In this document: one piece after another, positions 21,701-33,700 of the stretch
Layout of the letters: every line of letters starts with the position of its first letter
Position numbering within the stretch: position 1 is the stretch's first letter
Source of the DNA: Myrica gale
Taxonomy: Eukaryota; Streptophyta; Magnoliopsida; Fagales; Myricaceae
Length of the DNA stretch: 64,000 nucleotides
Assembly: GCA_963930655.1 (NCBI GenBank)
Contig: OZ005609.1
Location: forward strand, 19,231,001 to 19,295,000
Direction of reading: 5' to 3'
Notes under the pieces: generated by a model
What the model saw: the letters and a program-made list of their open reading frames with translations, nothing else
What the model was told of the DNA's origin: nothing
Databases searched by the model: none
Made by a program: the position numbers and the translations under genes

Positions 21701-24700
21701 AGGATAAGTTGTGTTGGGTGGGTAGCAAGGATGGTAGTTTTTATGTAAAGTCGTTCTATGTTATGCTTGATGGTGGTAGAGTTGTGTCCTTCCCTTGGCG
21801 TGGGATTTGGAAATCTAAAGTCCCTACAAGAGTCTCCTTTGTTTGGGAGGCTTCGCATGGTAGGATTTTGACTACTGATAACTTGAGGCATAGATGTCTT
21901 TATGTGCTCGATTGGTGCTACTTATGTAAGGGGGATGGAGAGTCGATTAACCATGTATTACTACATTGCCCGTTGGCGAGAGGTATGTGGCAGCATGTTT
22001 TCTATTTGGTAAATCTTCATTGGGTTATGCCGGAGAGGGTGTGGGACGTTTTGATTTCTTGGGGTAGAAAGTTTAAGGATCCTCTCGCTAAGGTTATTTG
22101 GATGATGATTCCTCTTTGCATTTGGTGGAGCCTTTGGAGGGAGAGGAACAAGCGTTGTTTTGAGGTTTCTTCTTTGTCTATTGAGCGATTGCAGGGTGGT
22201 TTGTTGCATAATCTGTTCTTCGGGGCTAATGCGTTGTTAGGGGGCCCTTTTCTTGATTTTCAAGATTTCCTTAGTTTCTTTGTTTGTATGTTGTAATTTC
22301 TGTCAGTACAATCTTTGTACTGTTCTTTCTCTTTTTTGTTAATAAAACTTCTTACTTATCAAAAAAAAAAAGTAAGAATCTGTATGTTCGCTCTTGAGTC
22401 TATTTCATTCTAATTTCCTTGTGAGACGTTGGAAGGATAGGTTGGTTTATGTGCTTGATCCAAGAGGAATTTTGATGTTTGTTTGTTTTACATGGTGTTG
22501 AGAGTGTCTAATGAGATTTCATTACCCTTGAGAAGTATGAGTAGCAAAGTCCCCTAGAGAAGAGGAGTATGGCCCTTGAGAATTGGTGCTGATATTCGAG
22601 AGTTATTTGACCGCCTGTTGCTTCCTCGCTCAGTTACCGGAGAATTTTGGCCTTTTGCCATAGCTTTAGTTGGCTTCAGAGGGTTAAATGGACGATACCC
22701 AAAAAGGTAGTTGATTTGATTCAGTTGGTAAGGATTCGTTGGGCAGAACAATAGTAGGATGGTCTGTGTGCTATTCTTAGCCTTAAATGGACTGTTTGGA
22801 GCGAGAATCAGACTTTAGAACCCTTGAGGATGCTTGACCTGAAATCTTGTTCCATAGATCATTATACAATTAGATGCTTGCTTTTGGCTCTGTCCATATT
22901 CATGTTTCTTCTTTTTTGAATTTTTATTGAAAAATTACATTTTGATTTTGAGAATTAATATACTGAAGAAACTTTCCCCTTCTACTGGAATTCTTATTTT
23001 GATGTTGATTTTGTTGACTCTGTCAAGGTCCCATCTGCTTTTTTTTTTGATAAGTGTCAAGGTCCCATCTGCTGGAATTCCCAATCTGTTACTTGTTGCT
23101 TATTTGGTCCTTTATTAGTCTTAGATAACTTTTTGTTTTGATGTCATGAACTAGTAGGATAATAAGAGCTAAATTTCTGAATATTTTATGTACATGAACA
23201 CTGGAGGACCTGGTTTGGTCAGCAATTATCTCTCCCTCTTTGCCTCTAGTCTAGCCATTAATTGAATCACAGCTACATGAATCTCTTATTTGGGTTGCTG
23301 AAACTTTTTTTAAAAAAAAAACCTTTAAGCTTTTATAAAATCCCATAAGTATGGAGGAAGCACTATTCCAAAGTTGAGTTTAAACTTTTTGTCACCCTTG
23401 ATATTGAAAGGAGGCATTCTTATCCAGAGACAAAAGGGGGGAGAGGATATTTTGAGGAGGCTCTCATCTATTAAACGATGGGCTGGATTCTAGAAGTTCT
23501 GTGGTGTAGATGGCTAGGTTCTAGGAGTTGGTCTATGATGGCGTCGTGATAAGATTTGATCTGCATGAAAGCGCATGAGTCCGCTGAAGATGTTCTGTCA
23601 TTGCTTCTTAAATTTCTATAATCAAACGTCCTTTGACCTCTAAATTGTTGGATCAAACTTGATATAAACTAAGATAAAGCTTTTCATTGAAAATTGGATG
23701 ATTCACTTTCCGAGTCCAGTCGTCTGAACTTAACGTATATAATCCACTTTCTCACTTTCTATGATTTTATGGGTCAATTAGGCATCAGAAGCTTAGCTAC
23801 ACTATGACTGCGGGTGATGAAGTTGAAGATATGTTTGTTTTGTTAAATGAAGTCAAAAGGCAGATACCTTCTGTCACAGCAGTTTGTTCTGGTGCTATTG
23901 CATCTGACTATCAAAGACTACGAGTTGAAAGTGTTTGTTCAAGGTTGGGGTTTGTTTCTCTTGCATATTTGTGGAAACAGGATCAGTCAATGCTCCTTCA
24001 AGAAATGGTAAACAGCGTACTAACGCCCAGAATGGCAACCAATCATTATTTAGATCATTTCACTAACAAGGTGTTTCTCTTTTGATTCCCAACTAGATAA
24101 CAAATGGGATTGTGGCTGTCACTGTGAAGGTATGATTCTTGGTTCGACTTGCTGTCTTGTTTTATTTCTTTATAACTGTTTATGCAGCTCATTTCCCTTT
24201 GCTTTCTCAACTGGATATAGTTTTTGGGCTTTCCGTAATGAGGTGTTACTACTTTGTTTTTCTTTGAGCAGTTCGTTCAAAAACCTAATGACAGGAATTT
24301 GAGATTGATTTTCTTAATCATGAACGAACATGATTTTTCTTTAAGATAATCATTGTGATTATGCTTATTGAGTTTGGATTGACAATCAACACAAATTATT
24401 TCTCCTGGAAAGATTTATGATTAGGATCTTTTGATAACCACTTTGAACCTAACTTGCAACAATGGCTGAGATTCTCAGTGATTGATTAATTCGCAAGCTA
24501 AGTTTATCAAATCAGGTGACAGTACCTGTCCAAACTAAGTGATGAGTTTTTCTTTTGTTTTTTTCTTTCCACCTAACAAGCTAGGAAAGCATCTTCATAT
24601 CTCCATGTAATTGGGAATGAGAGGCAAGGGAGTACATGGCATAAGAATAAGCTTATATGCATATGCAATGATCTTACAAAGGGCTTCTAAGAGTTGTTTT

Positions 24701-27700
24701 TTTCTTCTTCTTAATTTCTTCTGAAGATATTGAGCAAATACCACGCAGTTAAGAAAAGATGAGAAGTGAGTCTTATAGAATGAGTACCACGTTTGTCAAT
24801 GTGACTTTGGTTAGAGGTGTGTGTAGTAGCTCCACGCCTATTGCTTAAACTTTTGGGTTGGGTACTTTAACTGGGCACACTGCTCTATTTATTTGTTCGT
24901 TCTTTCATGCCATGTGTCTTTTTGTCTCGTTTCTGTTTCATTGGACTCTGATTCGGGGGCCATCATGTGATAGGGATGATATGCTATATTTGTTTTAGCA
25001 GGATGGGAAGAGGATTGGAAAGGAGGGGGGAAAAGAGAAGGGCTTTCCCAAAATCACCTGTTTGGTAAGAGGGAGAAGGGTAGGGGTAGGACATACCTCT
25101 CTAGGCCCCCGAAATCAATCAGCCCCAAGTGAGGAGGTTGGAGGAGGGAAAAGTTAAGCTCTTATAAAAAATCTCCTTTTTATTTTCTAAATCATTTGAA
25201 CTGTAGCAGGCTCGAAAGGAATTAATCTTCAACAATCATTCCTCGTTCTTTTCCTTATGAAACAACATGAGGGAGTGGTAGGCGCCTTCCACTTTCCCCT
25301 GGTTTCTCTTTCTCTTTTCCCTTTTTGATCCCTCTTACCAGCTATGAGGGGTCCTCTAGCTTGAAACTACAATCATCCCTCTGTCCTTTTTTTCTTAGGT
25401 GACAACAGTCCGGTTATGGTTTCATTGTTCTGTTAGGCCTCTACATCTCATAGCTTAACTTTTTGAATTAGATGCTTTACGAGGGACCAGGAAATGAAGC
25501 TTTCACCTTATAATAATTCGTCTACAGTCTATAGATGAGACAATGACATTCCCAATATCGGAGAAACTTGTGGCGCATGTATGAAATTTTTTTCTTTTTT
25601 TACCCCTCTTTGGTATAATAGTTTAGATTAGAAAGCATTTGCCGTTGTCATGAAAACCACTTCTATAGGGTAGTTGAGCGTACACCCCAGCGTGAATTGC
25701 GATATACCTTGCGTGTATCTGACAAGCAGATCCACTTCATTGCACTATTGTGTGGTGATATTATTACGTTCTCACCTTTTTTGGAACTTTGAAGTGGAAG
25801 CTTTCACTTTCTGATCGTGTTACCCAATAAGTGAGTTCTATTTTATTTTTAAGTTAAATATCACTTGTAATAAAAAAAAATGTATATTTCACTCTGGTTT
25901 TTGTTGCACCAATGATTGAGCATCAGCTGTGCATTTGGATTATCTTTGAGAAGATGCTAGCAACTCAACACTGTTGGTAATAATTGACGTCCAGGTGTCG
26001 AGATTGCATCTTAGTAAAGGTTAGGTCCATGTTTTAGTTTTACAAAGTGTTGGCATTCATGGTAATGTTTTAGATCTCACAGTATAGAGTTCGATGCAGA
26101 ATTGGTAAAACTCTTTTCTCACCAGAAGCTATTTTCATGTTGAGGGAAAATTTATATTCACATGGATGGCTTGTAGATTGGAGTCCAACACTGTTTCAAT
26201 TTCATAGGTTGCGGCAATGGGGTTGGACCCTGGAAAGCACTTGGGCAAAGATATAGGGTTCTTGAAGTCATATCTACATAAGTTGAAAGAGTATGTGAAA
26301 TGGTTTTATTTTTTATCTTTTCTTTTAATTGTCTTGATGAAGAGAAAATTGTGACCTACTAAATTTTCCAGCAAAAGTGAAAGTGGTTGTTAACTCTGCC
26401 ATTACGTCACAGGTTGTATGGGATTAATGTATGCGGTGAAGGAGGGGAATATGAGACTTTGACACTTGACTGTCCACTCTTTCTTGTAAGTTCACATCTG
26501 ACTGTTGCTTTTGACACCTCTCCTCTCCCCACCATTAATAACATGGGTCACAGTATGTCACGAATAAGCTGGAGTTCTGCAATTCTGCTGTTTTAGCCGT
26601 TGTTACTCCTCTTTATGACTTCATCTATTGGAATTATGCCTCTTCCTTGCGCATATTCCCAACTTTGCTAAGGTTTAGGTCACTTCTTGTGTTTTATTGA
26701 ATTTGTAATTGTGTTGCTTTTGAAATTGTCCTTTTGTTGTTATTATTGTATTGTCACGACCATTTATCACTATGAATTTACAGAATGCCCGGATTGTACT
26801 CGATGAATTTAATGTTGTACTGCACTCTTCTGAGGCCATAGCTCCAGTCGGGATTATTCATCCCTTGTCTTTTCATCTAGAAAATAAGGTAGAGTCATAT
26901 GCTTTAAGTGGCATTGACCAAACCTCTGAGATTAGTAAGGAGAAAGTCGGTTTTGTATTTGAAGTAGAAGAAGATTGTCAAAAAAGCTGTGAAGTCACAT
27001 GCGAGGCTCCTGCCAAAGTCACAGAGTTAGATGAAGTTGCAGAACATAGACTTCAAATTTCAAGAACAAAAAGTAGTACTTCATTTTCCATCTGTTGCTG
27101 GTTGCAAGATTCATCCAAAACGTCGAAAGGTATGATGATTTTGTAGTAGTTTGTGTTAGGGATTTTCGGTATATTCTCTTGTACTGTTAATCCCATTGTT
27201 GTGTGTTCCTTGTTTTTCTTCTCTTTAATAAGATTGGCTTACTTATAAAAAAAAAGGTAGTTATTTCCTGCAATCATATAAACTGAAACAAACGCAATGG
27301 ATGTAATTTATTACAGGTCGTGATTGCAATGTTTAACTGTTTAATCTGTAGGATTGCAAGAAGATTTGGAGGTTGTTTTGAAGAAGATTGAACTAGAGCT
27401 AGCGGGATATGGTTTTGGTTGGGAAAATGTTATATATATTCATCTCTATATCGCTGACATGAATAACTTTAATATAGCAAATGAGACATATGTGAGATAC
27501 ATAACACAGGAAAAGTGCCCCTTTGGTGTTCCGTCCCGCAGTACCATTGAACTGCCATTATTGCCAGTGGGTTTAGGAAGAGCGTACATTGAAGTTTTGG
27601 TTGCAAATGACCAGAGCAAAAGAGTTCTGCATGTTCAGAGTATTTCCTGCTGGGCACCTAGTTGCATTGGACCATATAGCCAGGTAAATTATATAGAATT

Positions 27701-30700
27701 TTGAATCTTCGGCATTGCAATTAGTTATCATCATTACCAGTGGTAATCATCGCATTTATGCTTGGTTTAGTTTGCCAACTAGTACCTTGAAACTTCTTTC
27801 ATGTTATATTTTTGTTATGTCAAGAGATTGATGCAGGTGGGAAGGTGATAGTTTTATTCTAATTTGAGCTTATGTCACTTTAAAAGTCAAGAGCATCCTT
27901 ATATTTTTTAGATTTCTCTAAATGAGTTTTACTCTTGCTCCATGGAGTCTTATTTGAGTTTTATCTGTGTCGGTTTGAGCATAAGAATGTTTTGGTGTTT
28001 GCTACAACTACAGAATGCTGTTCGATAAAAAGCAAGTCCTGGCTCAGAGGGAAATCAGACTTCTTGGGTACAAAATGGTCTGATTTTGACAAAGATGAAC
28101 CATTTTCTGTTGTCCTGCTAGTGGAAAACGAAGATAGGAATAAGGACCTCATTAGCTTTCCCTCCTGAAGCTCATCCCTCCTTCCAAACTTCATAGACCT
28201 GGCCCAAACACTACATGCCCCCTTTTCTTTTTGTGTTTAAGTCTATTAATAATCACATTGTGCTTGATTGCTGGTAAGTTCCTGTCTTCTGAAAAAAAAC
28301 GAAATAAATTTTGTTACACAAATTTGATGCCATAATAAAACTGTATAACTAGTGGAATTTTCCAACATTTCCTTTCATGTCCAGGCCCAACCAAAATTGA
28401 AACTTAGAAAAAAAAAGATGCCCTATGTCTCAACCAAAATTAGGCTTGGGCTTTAGTGAAATTGGATTCTGATATCAGTATCCAACCCAAAAGCCTTAAG
28501 CAAGTAGGTGAAAAGGCCAAATGTACATAAATTTGATATGAGCTAAAGAGGTGGCCAGGCAGTTAAACCTGACCCTACCATATATAGACAGCAAGCAAGA
28601 GCTGTGCTTGCTTATCCTGAAAATGAGATTCTTGTCACTTTAATGGATTTGGATAAAAGTGAAGAATCACTCTTGCTAAGAAGTTTGTTGTTTTTCGTCA
28701 ACCTGTGGGATGGGTATTAAGTTCCTTTTTTTTTCTTTTTTTTTTTATGTGTTTGTATGTTGTTTACGTTTAGGTACTGGGTTTTTGGGGAAGACCTTTG
28801 TGAGGACCTTTTTTGGTGTGGGATGCCTGTTTAACCTCTGTATTCTCCCGTTTCTTATTTTCCTGGGTGCATTTTGCATTTTCAAAAAGCTTCTTGTTCT
28901 GCAAAAATGAATGGCCTGGTAGTTGCAAAAAAGTTTTGGTAGGAAATAGGGAGTAGTGTTCCATGGCATTTTTTCGTAGCTTAGCGATAGAGGTGAAAAC
29001 GTTTCAGTTCTCGGTGAGCTCGTTTGGCATTGTCACTGTAACGGAGCTGAGCAGAAGAAAGGAGAGCTCGTTGCGTTTTGGCAGATATGGGGTGTTGTGG
29101 TTGTCGAATCTCTTTGGCAAACTGGTTGAGGGGAAGGAGGCCAATGACTTTTCGATTAAATTTAACGATTCGTCTCGTGCTTTTCTCGCTCAAGGTCGAG
29201 CAAACTTGAACGGGTGTTATGTTGCTTTAGCAGAATTTGGGGAGCGGCACAAACAAGGGCAGATTTTGATTCCGGAGGGACAGAAAAAAATGGGGTGGCA
29301 GGCCTTTGCTCAAATGTGTGAGGAGCTGATTTCTGTCATTGGCGTTCTCCGACGTAAGAAGTTGAGTGCTGCTAACTGGGAGGTCAAGAAGGGAGTCTCT
29401 TATGCTCATATGGTGCAGGCGGCTCTGCCGGAGAAGAGGGTGGTGGGAGAGAAGTCAAGTCAGTGTGCAGTTGTCGTTGGTAGCTTGGAAAAGGTGCTGC
29501 ATGCTGAGTTTGGTGAGGAGGACGTGAATAACAAGAAATCTCACTCAAGTGTGGCTATGGATGCGCCGGATGGGTCAGAAGGTAGGCTGTGGGAGCATTT
29601 AATGAAGGTGAAGGCTGAGCTGGATTGGGTTATCGGGCTGGCTAAAAGCACCGAGTTGGGCCTGCATCCCGGGAGAGCATTATGTTGCACGGTCTGTGGA
29701 TCCAAATTGGTGATCCAGCCAACTTCTACAAGTCCGGTCACGTATGGGCTCCATGAGCCTGGCGCGGCCCACAAGGAGAGTGGCCTGGGCGTTGCTGGCA
29801 GGCCTGGCCCACTGCTCCTACGCAGTGTTGAGGAAGCCTCGACAGTTCGTGGGTTGGGGTGTGTCGGGCCTTTAGTGACCGACGATGCTATAGGGCTTCC
29901 CGGGGAAGACCAGACGACGCCGGCGAGTCATGTGGTGGTCGGCGATGACTTGGGTTTCGTGGGGGAGGGCCAGACGACGCCGGCGAAGCTCGGGGGCCTG
30001 GTGCCTGAGGCGGGAAGGGTCAACCCGTGCTCTCCCTTTGAGTTTCAGTCGTCGCCAGACACGGGAAGGTACCGGAGTGCACGTGTGGTGGAGGAACAGG
30101 GGCTGACGACCAGCTCTGTTCAGGTACTTTCTATCTCAGATCTGGGTGAAGTGGGGGGACTGGTTGAGAGTGGAGCTTCTGGCATGTCTACAGTAGGAGA
30201 GGGGGGAGGAATGGCCGATTCTGGTTTGATTGTGCATTTGGAGGAGGATAGTAGTTGTGCAGATCGGTCTCACTTCGTAGAAGCTGCAGATGAGTGTGGG
30301 GAATTGGTTGTTCTTGAGTACGGTGTTGAGCCTTTGAGGATGCTCCTACCGTCACAGCAACCTTCCAGTTGGGTTTTAGAGAAGATCAAGTCCTTCAGGC
30401 TTATGGTGGGTGTCTCTTGTGAAGGGCATGAGGCTGAGTTGTTGATCTTGTTTGCAGCCTTAGAGAAAGAGAGGGGACAGATTCGTGGTCATTCAACAGG
30501 GAGATCTGGGGGGAAATTGGTGAGGGAAATGAAGGCTTTGGCGTCTTCGGTGAATTATGATTCCAGAGCTTCTAGTTCTCATAAGAATAGGAAGTCAGGG
30601 CGGGCGTTAGCTATTTCTTTATGAAGCCTAGAATTGTATGTTGGAATGTTAGGGGGTTAAATGACGATACAAAATGTAAGGGTGTGGGGAATTTGCTGCG

Positions 30701-33700
30701 AGGGTGGAAGGTGGATATGGTCTGTCTTCAAGAGACTAAGGTGTCGTGTGTTTCGAGGGCTTTGGTGAGACGGTTGTGGGGTGGACCTCATGTTAGGTGG
30801 TGTAATTTGGAGGCCGTTGGTGCCTCGGGAGGAATTTTGATTCTTTGGGATTCTCGGGTTATGGAGATGGAGGAGTCGTGTACTGGCTCCTATTCTATTT
30901 CGGTATTGTTCAGGAATGTTGACGATGGAGTCTCATGGGTTTTTTCTGGCGTTTATGGCCCGAACGATGACAGAAGTCGGAGGATCTTATGTGACGAGTT
31001 GGCGGGTATATCTTCGGTGTGGAATTTGCCTTGGTGTATAGGAGGGGATTTCAATGTTACTCGTTTTCATGGAGAACGGTCTGGGATTGGGGGTAGCAGG
31101 AGAGCTATGACTGACTTCTCGGATTTTATTGCTGAATGTGGCTTGGTGGATCTTGCGTTGGTGGGTGGCTTGTATACTTGGTCGAATGGTAGCGCTCACC
31201 AGTCATGGTCTAGAATTGATCGTTTTCTGGTTAGCTCCAGTTGGGATTCTATTTACCCGGAGCTGATTCAGCGGAGGTTACCTCGTCTGTTTTCGGATCA
31301 TTTCCCGATATTGTTAGAGGGAGGGAGATGGGGGGATTCCATGAAACCGTTTCGCTTTGAGAACATGTGGCTCAAAGTGGACGGTTTTGTGGAGCTGGTC
31401 AGGGGGTGGTGGCAGAGTTATGTTTACAGTGGGTCGACTAGCTTTGTGTTACATATGAAAATGAAAGCTCTGAAGAGGGATCTCAAACTGTGGAATAAGG
31501 ATGTCTTTGGTGATCTTAATTTTCGCAAAGCTGCGCTTTTACAGGAGCTCTCTTCTCTGGATGAGTTGGATGAGAGGGGCATCATGGATGGGGAGGGCAA
31601 GGAGAGGAAGTTGACTGTATCTCGGGAGCTCGATCAGTTAATTGAGTTGGAAGAGATGAGTTGGAGACAAAAATCGAGAGCTTTGTGGCTAAGGGAGGGG
31701 GATCGGTGTACTAAATTTTTCCATAGGGTTGCGAATTCTAATCGTAGAAATAACTCCATCTCGAGTTTGGAGTTGGAGGGAGAAGTGGTGGCGGATCCAT
31801 ATGTCATCTCAGAAGCAATCGTTGATTATTATTCCTCCTTGTATAAGGAGCCTTTCGGTTGGCGCCCGTTGTTGGATGGGTTAGAATTTAATACCATTCC
31901 GGGGGAGGATGCTGAGTACATTGAGAGGCCTTTTGAGGATGAAGAAGTGGCCAATGTGGTCCATAGCCTGAATGGGGATAAGGCGCCGGGTCCGGATGGT
32001 TTCACTCTCGCCTTCTTTAAATCTTGTTGGGATGTGGTGAAGCGGGATGCATTGTTAGTGTTTAATGAATTTGCAAACGAGGGGAAGTTTGTTAGGAGCT
32101 TGAATGCTTCTTTTATTGTCCTTATTCCTAAAAAACCGGGCGCCGTTGACCTTAAGGATTTTAGGCCTATTAGTCTTGTGGGAGGGGTGTACAAGATTTT
32201 AGCTAACAGACTGAAGCTCGTTCTGGATAAGATTATCTCCTCGTCTCAAAATGCTTTTGTGAAGGGTCGACAAATTCTGGATTCGGTGCTTGTGGCTAAT
32301 GAATGCATTGATTCTAGGTTGAGGGCGGGGGATCCAAGTGTGCTTTGCAAACTGGATGTGCAGAAGGCTTATGACCATGTGAACTGGAACTTCCTAATGT
32401 ACCTTCTAAGGCGATGTGGGTTTGGTGAAAGATGGTGTAGGTGGATCTTCTTCTGTATTTCGACGGTGAAGTTTTCGGTGATTATTAATGGGTCTCCTAA
32501 AGGGTTATTCAGTAGCTCTCGTGGCTTGCGCCAAGGGGATCCTCTTTCCCCTCTCTTGTTTGTGATTGTGATGGAGGCTTTTAGTCGCATGATGGGGGAG
32601 GTGGTGTTGCTCGGGGGGATACAAGGTTTTAAAGCTTCGGAGGGGGTTGCCATCTCTCACCTTCTTTTTGCGGATGATACTTTGGTGATGTGTGGGAAGG
32701 ATGTTGAACAACTTCGGAACCTTAGATGCCTTCTTTTATGTTTCGAGGCTGTTTCGGGCCTAAAGATTAATCTCTCGAAGTCCGCTGTCATTCCTATTGG
32801 TGAGGTGGAGAATGTGCAGGAGTTGGCGGATACTTTAGGGTGTGAGATTTCTTCGCTGCCTATTACGTACCTTGGCCTCCCTTTGGGTGCTTCTTTCAAG
32901 AATATTCACATCTGGGATGAAATCATTGAAAGGATGGATCGTCGTTTGGCGGGTTGGAAGCGTATGTACCTCTCTAAGGGTGGCAGATTAACTCTTATCA
33001 AATCTACTCTTTCTAGTTTACCTTCATACTTTCTTTCTTTGTTCCCGATTCCGGCAGGGGTAGCATTGAGGATGGAGAAAATTCAGCGGGACTTCCTTTG
33101 GGGAAGTGATGGAGATGTGCACAAGCTACATCTGATGAAGTGGAAAAAGGTGTGCTCTCCGATGCATGATGGTGGGTTGGGCATTCGTAGCATTAGAGTG
33201 TTTAATACGGCGTTATTAAGCAAATGGCTATGGCAGTTTGCTATGGAAAGGGATAGGCTGTGGAGGAGGGTCATAGCTGAAAAATATGGTTGTTTGGTGG
33301 GAGGTTGGCATACAAGTTCTGGTCGTGGCTCTTATGGGGTCAGCTTGTGGAGGTACATCAGTAAAGGGTGGGCAGCTTTTAGTAAGCATATTCGGTTCAA
33401 GGTCGGTACTGGGGGCACTGTTAGGTTCTGGCATGATGTATGGTGCGGTGATCAGCCCTTAAGCCTTGCCTTTCCTCTGGTTTTCTCGTTATCTCGGTGT
33501 AAGGAGGCTTTGGTGGTGGATTGTTTGATAGATGGTGGTGGTAATGTGGTATGGAATGTTCCTTTCTCTAGAGCTGCAAATGATTGGGAGTTGGAGGATT
33601 TTGCTGCTTTCTATGCCTTGTTGTATGAGTCTGTTCTCAGAAGAGGGGAGGATGACGTCATGGTTTGGAAGGGTTCTAAGGATGAGGTTTTCTCTGTTAG

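Larger units (their letters stand above)
8095..23781 (+). other. DPH6 intron 3 (15.7 kb, GC-AG), LINE accumulation site
   Basis: The donor reads CTACAAG/GCAAGC and the acceptor CAATTAG/GCATCAG. Only this junction joins the flanking exons in frame as ...GSTR-HQKLSY.... The intron contains LINE copies A, B, C, E and G, a hAT MITE and two minimal LINE insertions, all LINE bodies in the sense direction of the gene. Long introns full of heterochromatic repeats usually need dedicated factors (IBM2/EDM2 type in Arabidopsis) for full-length transcription; that this applies here is inference. Confidence 0.8.
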
